From NCBI RefSeq assembly GCF_000338275.1, contig NZ_ANMR01000007.1, positions 62,001 to 126,000 of the forward strand: a DNA stretch of 64,000 nucleotides, given 5' to 3'. Shown here one piece after another: positions 47,881 to 57,160 of this stretch. The stretch comes from Staphylococcus xylosus NJ. Lineage in GTDB: Bacteria; Bacillota; Bacilli; Staphylococcales; Staphylococcaceae. Below the pieces are notes generated by a model, which saw nothing but the letters and a program-made list of their open reading frames with translations, searched no databases and had not been told where the DNA came from. Each line of letters opens with the position of its first letter. Position 1 is the first letter of the stretch. Position numbers and translations under genes: made by a program.

Positions 47881-48597
47881 TTATTTTTTTGATATTTCTT
47901 CTAATGGTTGCGCGTTTCCATATTGATGTCTTGGCGTATTATTGTTAAATGCCCACTTCACAGCATTCTTAATAACCTTTTGCACATTTACATTGTAATA
48001 AGTAGGATAGCTTTCATGGCCCGGTCTAAAGTAAAATATTTTTCCATTACCTCTTTTAAAAGTCACTCCACTTCTAAAGACTTCTCCACCTTCAAACCAA
48101 CTGATGAAAACTGTTTCGTCTGGTGACGGTATATCGAAATGTTCTCCGTACATTTCTTCTTTTTCAAGTTCAAAATATGAATCAATTCCTTCAGTGATAG
48201 GATGCGTGGGATCAACGACCCAAAGACGTTCTTTTTCATCTGCCTCTCGCCATTTAAGGTCACATGATGTGCCCATTAAACTCTTGAAAATTTTTGAAAA
48301 ATGTCCTGAATGTAATACAACTAACCCCATACCTTCTAATACTTTTTGTTTCACTTTTTCTACCACTTCTTCATCAACTTCTTCATGTACTTTATGCCCC
48401 CACCAAATAAGTACATCTGTTTGTGCTAACACATCATCTGTTAAACCATGTTGAGGTTCATCTAATGTTGCTGTAGTCACAATATGATCATCTGTTAAAA
48501 ATGATGCTATTACATGATGTATACCGTTTGGATAAACAGCCTGTACATCTTCATTTTCTTGTTCATGTCTAAATTCATTCCATATTGTAATATTCAT
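47881..48597 (-). CDS. ThuA-like protein (trehalose-utilisation family)
   Basis: A 238-residue class I glutamine-amidotransferase-like fold protein. [33 protein letters not shown] and [14 protein letters not shown] are ThuA-family regions. ThuA proteins accompany Gfo/Idh dehydrogenases in pathways that convert disaccharides to 3-keto forms (trehalose/sucrose in rhizobia). It lies between two Gfo/Idh genes with spacers of about 20 bases, so one operon is clear. Confidence 0.82.
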   Translation of the reverse strand: MNITIWNEFRHEQENEDVQAVYPNGIHHVIASFLTDDHIVTTATLDEPQHGLTDDVLAQTDVLIWWGHKVHEEVDEEVVEKVKQKVLEGMGLVVLHSGHFSKIFKSLMGTSCDLKWREADEKERLWVVDPTHPITEGIDSYFELEKEEMYGEHFDIPSPDETVFISWFEGGEVFRSGVTFKRGNGKIFYFRPGHESYPTYYNVNVQKVIKNAVKWAFNNNTPRHQYGNAQPLEEISKK

Positions 48598-48615
48598 AAA
48601 ATACCTCCATAAGCT

Positions 48616-49701
48616 TTATTTATCATTTAAATAAACAGCTTGTCCTGTTTTAGCTGATTCGTATATAGCTTCTAATATCTGAGTTACAACAAACGCTTCT
48701 TTAGGTTTAACCACGGGTTCTAAGTTGTGAGTAATACTATTTATCCAAGCTCTCGCTTCTTCTTCTGCTTCATCTATCTTTTCACCTTCATAAAAATCAA
48801 CACCAGCATTTTCTAATTCAATTTCAGAAGTATACAGTGTTTTTAAGTCTTCACCGTGTATACGTAAGCCATTTTTCATGTCAGCGCCACCATCAGTACC
48901 TGACAATGAACATTTAGCTTCATCAACGTCTAAAGAATTAAGCGCCCAACTTGATTCTAATATAATTGTGGCCCCGTTCTTCATCTTGATAAATCCAAAT
49001 GCAGAGTCTTCTACCGTGAATTTATTTGGATCCCAAGAACCCCAAGCATTAGCTGCATTCGCTTGTTTACCTAATTTATGAAATGTAGAACCCATCACGG
49101 ATTCAGGCTCATAATTATCCATCATCCATAATGTGAGATCTAACGCATGTGTTCCTATATCAATTAACGGGCCACCTCCCTGTTTCTCTTCATCTAGAAA
49201 AACACCCCATGTTGGTACTGCACGTCTTCGAATAGCATGAGCCTTACTAAAATATATATCTCCTAGATCCCCACGTTGCGTTACTTTTCGTAAATATTGA
49301 CTATCAGCACGAAATCTATTTTGATAACCAATAGTTAACTTTTTATTGTTGTGCACTGCAGCATCAATCATTAATTGTGCTTCTTCAGAAGTTTTAGCCA
49401 TAGGTTTTTCACACATCACATGCTTGTTTGCATTTAATGCTGCTACAGTAATCTCTTGATGCGTATTATTCGGTGTACAAACATGAATAACTTCAATCGA
49501 ATTATCTTTTAATAATTCAATGTAATCTTCATACACTGTTGCATTTTTATCACCATAGCGCTTTGCCGCTGCTTCAGCTTTTGTTTTATCTATATCACAA
49601 AAGGCAATCATTGATACCTCCGAAATTTTTGCTAAACTTGGTAAATGTTTACCATTTGCTATACCTCCACAACCAATAACACCAACTTTAACTGTCATCA
49701 T
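48616..49701 (-). CDS. Gfo/Idh/MocA-family sugar dehydrogenase (copy 2)
   Basis: A 361-residue NAD(P)-dependent dehydrogenase: GVIGCGGIANGKHLPSL Rossmann loop, CEKPMAKTSEEAQ, AIRRRAVPTWGVF and QGGGPLIDIGTHALDLTLWM. It is first in the four-gene catabolic operon, with AAGGAG before ATGATG. A near-cre sequence lies 31-44 bases upstream, indicating catabolite repression. In S. aureus similar genes sit beside a MalE-type ABC importer; here a PTS permease is nearby instead. Confidence 0.88.
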   Translation of the reverse strand: MMTVKVGVIGCGGIANGKHLPSLAKISEVSMIAFCDIDKTKAEAAAKRYGDKNATVYEDYIELLKDNSIEVIHVCTPNNTHQEITVAALNANKHVMCEKPMAKTSEEAQLMIDAAVHNNKKLTIGYQNRFRADSQYLRKVTQRGDLGDIYFSKAHAIRRRAVPTWGVFLDEEKQGGGPLIDIGTHALDLTLWMMDNYEPESVMGSTFHKLGKQANAANAWGSWDPNKFTVEDSAFGFIKMKNGATIILESSWALNSLDVDEAKCSLSGTDGGADMKNGLRIHGEDLKTLYTSEIELENAGVDFYEGEKIDEAEEEARAWINSITHNLEPVVKPKEAFVVTQILEAIYESAKTGQAVYLNDK

Positions 49702-49731
49702 CTCATCTCCTTAATTTTTGAACTCTCTAAA

Positions 49732-49745
49732 AGAAAACGCTTACA
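49732..49745 (-). promoter_or_regulatory. cre site in the catabolic operon leader
   Basis: TGTAAGCGTTTTCT on the minus strand fits TGWAANCGNTNWCA with one mismatch. It lies between a TATAAT (near 49800) and the first gene, a road-block position for CcpA. Confidence 0.7.
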
Positions 49746-49885
49746 ATAAAATACAAAAAAATATTTAAGTCTTCTTTCTTACTTTAACTCCTTTAAAATT
49801 ATAGTAGAATAAAAAATTAAAAACACCAATAAGTTTGACGTATTTAGAATTTATATATTAACATTAGAATATATTTTCAAAATTC

Positions 49886-49897
49886 GGAAATTTTTCC
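49886..49897. promoter_or_regulatory. Operator-like GGAAATTTTTCC before rpiR
   Basis: A near-palindrome located between the divergent operons, shortly before the regulator start. A close copy, GGTAAATTTTCC, precedes the PTS gene at 52564-52575, both followed by AAT. A shared RpiR binding site is inferred. Confidence 0.45.
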
Positions 49898-49921
49898 AAT
49901 GGATAGGTGGAATCTTTTTAT

Positions 49922-50671
49922 ATGGTACTAGATCATCTTATTAATAAACATTTTGAACAACTAACAGAAAATGATTTACATATTATCAATATTATCAGAC
50001 AAAACATTGATCAAATTTCGAACATGAAAATCCATGATTTAAGTAAACTTACACACACATCTATCTCTACGATTCATAGGTTAGTTAAAAAAATGGGATT
50101 TGAAGGTTATAGTAATTTCAAGTTTTACTTGAAAATGGATACAAACACATCACCTACGCAATTCACGGATGCAGATACAATTGTTGAAGATGTTCAAAGG
50201 ACTGTTGAACATCTTGAAATGTTTGACTATCAACCACTTAATGAATTAATTGAAGCTGCTCCATTCATCTATATCTTTGGCACAGGTATGGCGCAACAAA
50301 ACGTAGCTCGTGAAGCTCAAAGACATATGCTATCTATTTCTAAAAGAGCTATTGTTATTAACGATGAAACGGAATTACGTTTAGCTATAAACCAAATGTC
50401 CTATGATGATTTACTTTTTGTTATATCATTATCAGGAGAAACTAAAAATTTAATAGAGCCTATTCAACTCATCAAGGCCCGCGAACTACTTTACGTGTCA
50501 ATTACGACTTTGCACGATAACTATATTGCTAAACATGCTGCATTTAATATTTACGTTAATAGTGCACCTATTCAATTTTTTAATAATACAGAATACTACA
50601 GTTTCACACCTTATTATGTGGTATTTGATTTTATAGCAAGAACTTATCATAATTATAAAATTAATAGTTAG
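49922..50671 (+). CDS. RpiR/MurR-family transcription regulator
   Basis: A 249-residue sugar-phosphate-sensing regulator. The N-terminal helix-turn-helix includes LSKLTHTSISTIHRLVKKMG, and the C-terminal SIS domain (about 105-245) includes IFGTGMAQQNVAREAQR and VISLSGETKNLIEP. It probably senses a phosphorylated sugar brought in by the PTS permease and controls both the divergent catabolic operon and the PTS gene. The start is ATG 49922, about 11 bases after AGGTGG; GTG 49907 lies inside that site. Confidence 0.85.
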   Translation: MVLDHLINKHFEQLTENDLHIINIIRQNIDQISNMKIHDLSKLTHTSISTIHRLVKKMGFEGYSNFKFYLKMDTNTSPTQFTDADTIVEDVQRTVEHLEMFDYQPLNELIEAAPFIYIFGTGMAQQNVAREAQRHMLSISKRAIVINDETELRLAINQMSYDDLLFVISLSGETKNLIEPIQLIKARELLYVSITTLHDNYIAKHAAFNIYVNSAPIQFFNNTEYYSFTPYYVVFDFIARTYHNYKINS

Positions 50672-50747
50672 TTTTCATGTACATCCACGTCTGTTTTTAT
50701 TACTACAAAATTTCAAATAAGTCATTATATACGCTATATCGATAAAA

Positions 50748-50802
50748 AGTGGGGCGTTGTTTGAAAACTCATCTCATGTTTTACTTTCTACACTGCCCCA
50801 CT
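50748..50802. terminator. Stem-loop between convergent rpiR and PTS genes
   Basis: AGTGGGGC (50748-50755) pairs with GCCCCACT (50795-50802), long loop. T-runs are short; the minus strand continues TTTTTATCG. Confidence 0.6.
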
Positions 50803-50822
50803 AATTTAAAATATTAACAAGG

Positions 50823-52433
50823 CTAACTTAATTTGTTTAAAATTTGTTCCACTTCTTCTCTTACTTGTGAAACCGAAAGTCCAACAATAACTTGAATATT
50901 TTTACCACTTTTAACAAGACCATGGGCCCCGCCTTCTGCTTTAAAATAATTATCTGCTGCTACCTTTTCAGGATCATTTACAGTCACTCGTAGTCTTGTG
51001 GCACAATTAGTAACATCAACTATATTATCTGCACCACCTAACCCTTCTATATATACATCTGCTTTCATTTGATATTCACTATAACTATCAGAAAGCGAAT
51101 CTTGTTTTTTATTTTCACGGTAGTCTTTTTTTGTATATAGTTTAGTATCTTTATTGTCATCTTTTTCTCTACCAGGCATTGGAATATCAAACTTCAAAAT
51201 TATAAACCTAAACAAGTAATAATAAATAAAGATAAAAATAATACCTATTACAAATTGAGCTAAATAGGTGCCCCAATGTGTTCCAAATAAAGGAATCCAA
51301 TTGGTTGCTGCTATTTCAATAAAACCGCCACCTAAATTTCCAACTAAGCCAAATGCATGCATAATTGTAACCATTGTTGCACCTAAAATAGCATGTATCA
51401 AGAATAAGAAAGGTGCTATAAATATGAATGTAAATTCTAATGGTTCGGTAATTCCTGCAAAAACAGCAGTCAATGTGGCTGCCAATAATAGTGCACCTAC
51501 CTCTTTCTTTTTATGAGGTTTAGCTGTGGAATATATCGCCAGCGCTATGCCAATTGAACCAAATATTTTTGTGTTACCTTGTAATAAGAATCCACCACCA
51601 GGGAATATATCTTTCAATGATTTAGTTGTCTCAGAATATTCAGTAAGATGTGATATCCAATATGATTTAATACCACCATCTACAACAGCTGGACCATACT
51701 CAAATGGTGTATAGATAAAATGATGTAAACCTGTTGGTATCAATATCCTTTCTAAGAAGTGAAATAACCACACGCCAACATAACTTGATGAAGCAAGAAA
51801 GACTTGTAACGACGCAATCCAACCTTGAACAATCGGCCACCCCCAACTTGTTAAAAATGCAATTGGAATCATACAAAAGAATGCAAGCATAACTACAAAG
51901 GGTGACCCCTGGAATATACCTAATGATTCAGGCAATTTCTTATCATAATAACGGTTATGTAACCATATTGCGATACTCGAGATAATTAAAGCACCAATAA
52001 TATTAGTATCTAAGGTTTTAATACCTACTAATTCTGTCAGTCCTGTCGCATCGTCAACATTCTCTTTAAAGTTAACGCCAAAAGCAGGTCCCCACGTCGT
52101 TAATATGCCATTAATAAAATAATTAAACATCATATAAGTAACTACAGAAGACATCACTGCATGTCCTGCTGATTTTTTCGCTAATGAAATAGGTAATCCA
52201 ATTACAAAAATGAGTTCTATATTTTCAAATACAGTCCATCCTCCGTTTTCAATTAATGACCATATTTGAAACCATAAACCATCAGGATTGGCGAGCCCTC
52301 CCATAATAGCTTCATTTTTGAAAAGTGTCGCAATTCCAATAATAATACCGAAAAATGGGAACAATAACACAGGTACTATCATCGCTCCACCGAACCTACG
52401 TATTGCATTGCCAATGTTTCGTCCAATATTCAT
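50823..52433 (-). CDS. PTS sugar permease, EIICB (alpha-glucoside/maltose type)
   Basis: A 536-residue EIIC-EIIB fusion. The EIIC part (about 1-420) has ten or so membrane helices and the ITEPLEF loop (FAGITEPLEFTFIFIAPF). The EIIB domain carries the phosphorylated cysteine in VTNCATRLRVTV (Cys477). EIIA is missing and must come from another PTS protein. The closest resemblance is to MalP/AglA-type alpha-glucoside permeases, but sugar specificity is uncertain. The start ATG 52433 has AAAGG at nine bases. It is convergent with rpiR and has its own promoter with a cre-like sequence. Confidence 0.83.
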   Translation of the reverse strand: MNIGRNIGNAIRRFGGAMIVPVLLFPFFGIIIGIATLFKNEAIMGGLANPDGLWFQIWSLIENGGWTVFENIELIFVIGLPISLAKKSAGHAVMSSVVTYMMFNYFINGILTTWGPAFGVNFKENVDDATGLTELVGIKTLDTNIIGALIISSIAIWLHNRYYDKKLPESLGIFQGSPFVVMLAFFCMIPIAFLTSWGWPIVQGWIASLQVFLASSSYVGVWLFHFLERILIPTGLHHFIYTPFEYGPAVVDGGIKSYWISHLTEYSETTKSLKDIFPGGGFLLQGNTKIFGSIGIALAIYSTAKPHKKKEVGALLLAATLTAVFAGITEPLEFTFIFIAPFLFLIHAILGATMVTIMHAFGLVGNLGGGFIEIAATNWIPLFGTHWGTYLAQFVIGIIFIFIYYYLFRFIILKFDIPMPGREKDDNKDTKLYTKKDYRENKKQDSLSDSYSEYQMKADVYIEGLGGADNIVDVTNCATRLRVTVNDPEKVAADNYFKAEGGAHGLVKSGKNIQVIVGLSVSQVREEVEQILNKLS

Positions 52434-52457
52434 AATCATCATCCTTTTCATACAACT

Positions 52458-52507
52458 TGGAAGCGCTTTCTTAAAATGATGATATGCTTAAATATTTATA
52501 AGTTCAA
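52458..52507 (-). promoter_or_regulatory. PTS gene promoter and cre-like site
   Basis: -35 TTGAAC (52507-52502), 17 bases, -10 TATCAT (52484-52479). AGAAAGCGCTTCCA (52471-52458) resembles cre with two mismatches and sits at the start of transcription. The operator-like copy GGTAAATTTTCC lies upstream at 52564-52575. Confidence 0.65.
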
Positions 52508-52642
52508 TATAATAACCTGATTCTGACATAATGTACCCTTGAATGATTTTATTTCCATCAAAAGGTAAATTTTCCAATCTTTTAATAAAGCAGCAATTAT
52601 AAATATATCTCCTAAATTACAAATTCTTGATTCTATTTATTA

Positions 52643-52686
52643 AAAAAACAGCACTTTAATCCTCGTATTCGGATTAAAATACTGCA
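52643..52686 (-). terminator. Terminator of the mevalonate operon
   Basis: TTTAATCC/GGATTAAA stem extended by GCA/TGC; the minus strand ends in TTTTTTT. Confidence 0.85.
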
Positions 52687-52706
52687 TTCACCTTAGTATT
52701 CATTAT

Positions 52707-53783
52707 TTATTGACCATGATAAATATTAAATTCAAGTGGTTTCACTTCATTGTCTAACCATTCTTGATAAATTAATTTTTTCTTCACTTTATTATCGATA
52801 ATTGTAATACCACAATCACCGCCGCCTGCGCCTGATGTTTTAGCTGCACCACCGTATTTTTCGGCTACAGAGCATAAAACTTTCAAGTGCGCTGTCTCAA
52901 TATCAATCGTTGCCTCTTTATCCATCGATTGGATAATCTCACGGTTTGTACGAATCATTTGCTGTACGCCTTTAATGTGATTTGTTTTGAAGGCGTGAAT
53001 CAGCTTTTCTACGCATAAATGTGAGCGTTCTAAGAATTTACCATAAAATGTGGGATCTGATTTTAAGCGTTTAACTTCACTAACAAGATGATGTGATGAT
53101 GCGGGAGATCCTGTCCAACCAATTAGCACCTCCATGTTTTCAGGAGGCTGTAATGGTTCAATATGTAGACCAGGCCAGTTTTTATTTAGTACTTCGTTGA
53201 CAGAAGTATCCTCTATTTGTTGTGAAACCCACTCATGGTCAAATGTACTATACGCTAGCCACCCTGTGTAAATACTTACAGCAATATCTCCACATGAACT
53301 TAAGCTTTGTAACTTCATATTAGCAATCACGGCTAATTTATATATATATAGGTTGGATAAATGTGTCTCATAAAATTCATTTAATACTTTTACAACTGAA
53401 ACGAGCACAGCTGCACTAGACCCTAGCCCATACTTATGACCATTCGCATCGTCTAGATTACTATCTATCGTTAAATTAAAATGTTTCAAACTGATATTGT
53501 TACTACGAACATACTGCTCAAACACTTCAATCGCAGTAATGACATACTTCAATTGTTTAGCAGCATGTACATCTGAAACAGCAATTCTATCTTCACGTCT
53601 TTGGAAAGTCACAGGTTCATGGTGTAATGTTTTTGAATGTATTGTGCCTTGAGAAACACTAGAATCTTCAATAGTAGCTGTTACAAATCGATCTACTGCA
53701 ATTAATACAGATTTATATCCAGGTTCAGTAACAGCATATTCACCTGCAATATATAGCTTACCTGGTGCTTTGACTTGAATCAT
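52707..53783 (-). CDS. mvaK2: Phosphomevalonate kinase
   Basis: A GHMP-fold kinase of 358 residues that phosphorylates mevalonate-5-phosphate. N-terminal VKAPGKLYIAGEYAVTEPGY, the ATP-binding loop KYGLGSSAAVLVSV, and the C-terminal KTSGAGGGDCGI are present. It follows mvaD by 12 bases with AAGGAAGAG as ribosome site. Last gene of the mvaK1-mvaD-mvaK2 operon making isopentenyl diphosphate. Confidence 0.95.
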   Translation of the reverse strand: MIQVKAPGKLYIAGEYAVTEPGYKSVLIAVDRFVTATIEDSSVSQGTIHSKTLHHEPVTFQRREDRIAVSDVHAAKQLKYVITAIEVFEQYVRSNNISLKHFNLTIDSNLDDANGHKYGLGSSAAVLVSVVKVLNEFYETHLSNLYIYKLAVIANMKLQSLSSCGDIAVSIYTGWLAYSTFDHEWVSQQIEDTSVNEVLNKNWPGLHIEPLQPPENMEVLIGWTGSPASSHHLVSEVKRLKSDPTFYGKFLERSHLCVEKLIHAFKTNHIKGVQQMIRTNREIIQSMDKEATIDIETAHLKVLCSVAEKYGGAAKTSGAGGGDCGITIIDNKVKKKLIYQEWLDNEVKPLEFNIYHGQ

Positions 53784-53795
53784 TTTATCTCTTCC

Positions 53796-54779
53796 TTACT
53801 CAATAATTTCAACGCCTGTGCTTATAATATCACTCGCAATGATTTGTGTTTCGTCAAATGATTTATATAAGGCATCCATCACTGCTTGTTGATTTTTCTT
53901 TTCAACTAAAATTTTCACATTAGGTCCAGCATCCATTGTAAAGTAGCACGGATAACCTGCTTCTCGACATTGGTGTACAATATCCATTACAAGATAACTA
54001 TCATCTACCATATACGTAAATGGTGGTTGTGCTCCTAAGTTCGTTGCATGCATACGTAAACCATTTGCCTCTATAACTTCACCTAATTGCTTAAAGTCTT
54101 TCTGGTTTATTGCATGCTTAACTGCTGTTATATCTTCATCTACATGATCCAACCAATATTGATAAAATCGAGATGTATCACGTGTTAGTGACATACCAGC
54201 ACGGCTAGATACTTTTTTAGATTTATTGTTGATTACTACGAATATCATTGCTAAGTCATTTTCCCAATTGTCTGCTTCAACAGGAAAACTGTATGATGTT
54301 TCATCATCATGACCTTTTTCCCATTCTACAAAGCCACCGTAGATACTTCTTGATGCTGATCCAGAACCTCTACGAGCTAACCTAGATAAGGCTTTACCCG
54401 TTAATCCAAGATTTAAAGCCTTGTCACACGCAGCTGCTAATGCGGCATACGCACTTGCTGAAGAAGCAAGTCCTGCTGCAGTTGGTACATAATTCTCACT
54501 TTCAATATACGCATGCGCAGATGTTCCACCTAATTCTCTGACGATATCCATAAATTTACTTATCTTAACGGCCTCATTTTCTTCAACCACTCCACCATTT
54601 AAAATAAGCATATCTTTGGCATAACTCTCATCAAAAGTAACTTTTGTTTCAGTATAAAAACGGTCTAATGTTACAGAAAGACTATTATTCATCGGAATGA
54701 TATAAGTTTCGTCAGCCTTCCCCCAATATTTAATCAGTGCAATGTTTGTATGCGCACGTGCTTTACCACTATTGACCAA
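53796..54779 (-). CDS. mvaD: Diphosphomevalonate decarboxylase
   Basis: Converts diphosphomevalonate to isopentenyl diphosphate. The protein shows SGKARAHTNIALIKYWGKAD, AAGLASSASAYAALAAACDK (ATP loop) and RRGSGSASRSIYGGFVEW (catalytic region). I choose TTG 54779, nine bases after GGAGGG, which gives 327 residues, the same as S. aureus MvaD; the ATG at 54785 is only two bases from the ribosome site. Five bases separate it from mvaK1. Confidence 0.95.
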   Translation of the reverse strand: MVNSGKARAHTNIALIKYWGKADETYIIPMNNSLSVTLDRFYTETKVTFDESYAKDMLILNGGVVEENEAVKISKFMDIVRELGGTSAHAYIESENYVPTAAGLASSASAYAALAAACDKALNLGLTGKALSRLARRGSGSASRSIYGGFVEWEKGHDDETSYSFPVEADNWENDLAMIFVVINNKSKKVSSRAGMSLTRDTSRFYQYWLDHVDEDITAVKHAINQKDFKQLGEVIEANGLRMHATNLGAQPPFTYMVDDSYLVMDIVHQCREAGYPCYFTMDAGPNVKILVEKKNQQAVMDALYKSFDETQIIASDIISTGVEIIE

Positions 54780-54784
54780 CCTCA

Positions 54785-55708
54785 TTACCCTCCTAAGTAT
54801 TCAATCCATGTATGATGTGCACCTAAATCTGTTGCACATTTAACGATGTTCTCTGCTATTTCTAAATCAGTAGCTAGTACAATCATACTACCACCTCTAC
54901 CACCACCAGTTAACTTACCGGCAATAGCACCTTGTTGCTTACTTACTTGTAATATTTCTTCAATCTTCTCATGACTTACAGTTAATGTTCTCAAATTCTC
55001 TTGGCATAAATTAAATACAGAGGCTAATTGTTCGAAATCATGGTGTTCAATTGATTCACTTGCTTCATGTACAAGTTTACCAATATGCTTTACATTTTGC
55101 AGATATTTACGATCTTCCTTACATAAATTATGCACATCTTCTACTGCTTGTTTCGTAGAACCACGAACACCTGTATCGATAACAACCATATAGCCATTTA
55201 AATCTAATGGTTTTAAGTTTTGTACTTGTCCTTGTTGAAACCACACAGGCTTATTGGAAACAATAGTTTGTGTATCAATACCGCTTGGTTTACCGTGTGC
55301 AATGCGCTCAGCCCAATTCGCTTCTTCAATTAACAATGCATCAGATAACGGTTTTTTAAGATAATCAAAACTTGCACGCACAAAAGCCACTGCCATAGCA
55401 GCACTAGAACCTAATCCTCTAGAAGGTGGTAAGTTTGTATCAATCGATACTTTTATAGGCGTTTTAATACTATATTTTTCAATAAATCTTGTAATTACTG
55501 CTTTTAAATGTTCAGGTGCCTTGCTTAATTCACCTTCAAATACTTCACTTTTGATAAAAGAAACACTTGTTTCCTTCAAAGATTCAATTGTTGCTTTTAC
55601 TTTACCAGTCGTGAATGGAATTGCAATTGCTGGTTCACCAAATGTTACAGCATGTTCACCAATTAATATTACCTTACCATTCGCTTCCCCGTATCCTTGT
55701 TGTGCCAT
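54785..55708 (-). CDS. mvaK1: Mevalonate kinase
   Basis: First enzyme of the operon, phosphorylating mevalonate. A 307-residue GHMP kinase with KVILIGEHAVTFGEPAIAIP, the ATP loop PPSRGLGSSAAMAVAF and KLTGGGRGGSMIVLA. Start ATG 55708 after AAGGTGATTG; the in-frame start at 55720 is within that ribosome site. S. aureus MvaK1 begins similarly. Confidence 0.95.
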   Translation of the reverse strand: MAQQGYGEANGKVILIGEHAVTFGEPAIAIPFTTGKVKATIESLKETSVSFIKSEVFEGELSKAPEHLKAVITRFIEKYSIKTPIKVSIDTNLPPSRGLGSSAAMAVAFVRASFDYLKKPLSDALLIEEANWAERIAHGKPSGIDTQTIVSNKPVWFQQGQVQNLKPLDLNGYMVVIDTGVRGSTKQAVEDVHNLCKEDRKYLQNVKHIGKLVHEASESIEHHDFEQLASVFNLCQENLRTLTVSHEKIEEILQVSKQQGAIAGKLTGGGRGGSMIVLATDLEIAENIVKCATDLGAHHTWIEYLGG

Positions 55709-56263
55709 ATTTTCAATCACCTTTAGTATTTTCTTTAAATTGTATTTATATGTACTTATTTGTACAGTTCAGGCTTCTATTCATTTACCCATAAAAATGC
55801 ATTCATCATTTAAATCATATTTCCAAGGAAATCTTCTGTTTTCATTCTATGAAAATGAAAAAGAAGGCGTATTTAAGTATGCAATTTTTAAATTTAGCTA
55901 AAATCTCATTAGCATTAAACATTTTCATTATTTTTGCAAACATCATTTTATATTATCTCACAAATTCTATATAATGCCATACGACTCTGGTCATAGTTTA
56001 TCAAATTCTATAAACTACACCTTCTTACATTATGATAGAGACCTATAAACAACCATCGCAAAAATTAATACCAGATGCTAATTCATGTTCATACTTACTC
56101 ATTATAAAACGCCTAGGCCATATATTCAAAAACTTACATTGAAAATGGCCAAATTTATTAATTATTAGTTTTTAAACCATACTTTCACTATATTACTTAT
56201 TTCATTTCTATAATTCAACAGATTTAAAAACCTATTGCTATAAATCTTATTTAATTTAACAAA
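55709..56263. other. Long intergenic region between lipL and mvaK1
   Basis: About 555 bases, AT-rich, no convincing gene. Two hairpins are visible: TTTTCATT...AATGAAAA near 55838-55860, and GGCCAT/ATGGCC extended by ATTCAA/TTGAA (56116-56150). It should contain the mvaK1 promoter. Confidence 0.5.
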
Positions 56264-56315
56264 ATAAAAAAAGACTAGTATGTATACTTAATCTTCAAGT
56301 ACCCATACTAGCCTT
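56264..56315 (-). terminator. Terminator of the pta-lipL operon
   Basis: AGACTAGTATG (56272-56282) pairs with CATACTAGCCT (56304-56314); the minus strand continues CTTTTTTTATTTTG. Confidence 0.85.
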
Positions 56316-56323
56316 ACTCTAAT

Positions 56324-57160
56324 CTAATTCATTGTTTGATTGATTTTAGCGTTACGCTCTATCATTTTTTCAAAATAACCTTCATATAATTGCCATTCCT
56401 CATCAGTTATTGGCTCCATGTTCAAGCGTCCGCCTAAATCTTTGATTGCATACAACAATTGGAACATCACATCTTGGACTGTTATCTTCTTATTTAATAG
56501 CGTTTCTAAAGACGCCATACAAGATGGTTCAATATTTGGATAAGTGAATTTGGTTTCGCCATCTTTTAATGCACGTTCATAAAAGGACTGCATCATCTCA
56601 GCTCTTTCACTGCCATCACCTTCTACACAAAGGTAAACTTGAACTGCAATACCACCACGAACGCGTCTTTGCGAAATACCAGCAAACTTTTTACCATTAA
56701 TGCTCAAGTCAAATTTACCTGGACAATATGACCTTTCGATTTCATGTGTCGCTATTTCAACATCTTCATCTTCAAACATTTTAGCAATTAATAAATACAT
56801 TACTGAAAAAGCTTCATCAATCGTTATGTCATGTTTCCCTTTAAAAATCAATGATATGTTCAGCACACCTTGATCTAAGACCACACCTAGTCCGCCCGAG
56901 TTTCTAACAATAGCATTATAACCACGCTCTTCAGTAAGATAACGTATACCATCTTGCAAATAAGGTAACCTTGAATCATGAATACCTAATATTACAGTAT
57001 GTTGATGTACCCATGTGCGAACAACACTACATGATAAATCTTTCCCTACACTTTCAGAAAATGTATCATCAAATGCAAATGACTGCATAGGCGCCAAACC
57101 CGAAGAATGATCTATATAACGCCAATCTGAGGTATTAAAATATTTACTTGCTAAATCCAT
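56324..57160 (-). CDS. lipL: Octanoyl-/lipoyl-[GcvH]:E2 amidotransferase LipL
   Basis: Transfers octanoyl or lipoyl groups from GcvH to the E2 subunits of 2-oxoacid dehydrogenases. A 278-residue biotin/lipoyl-ligase-fold protein with VRNSGGLGVVLDQGVLNISL, the active cysteine C146 in ERSYCPGKFDLSING, and KKFAGISQRRVRGG. Position next to pta matches LipL of Bacillus and S. aureus rather than LplA ligases. The start overlaps the pta stop by one base. Confidence 0.88.
   Translation of the reverse strand: MDLASKYFNTSDWRYIDHSSGLAPMQSFAFDDTFSESVGKDLSCSVVRTWVHQHTVILGIHDSRLPYLQDGIRYLTEERGYNAIVRNSGGLGVVLDQGVLNISLIFKGKHDITIDEAFSVMYLLIAKMFEDEDVEIATHEIERSYCPGKFDLSINGKKFAGISQRRVRGGIAVQVYLCVEGDGSERAEMMQSFYERALKDGETKFTYPNIEPSCMASLETLLNKKITVQDVMFQLLYAIKDLGGRLNMEPITDEEWQLYEGYFEKMIERNAKINQTMN

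Noticed and set aside
48104..48454. 116-codon open frame opposite the ThuA-like gene
   Set aside because: Antisense shadow of a well-supported gene, no ribosome site, serine/threonine-rich composition typical of reverse frames.
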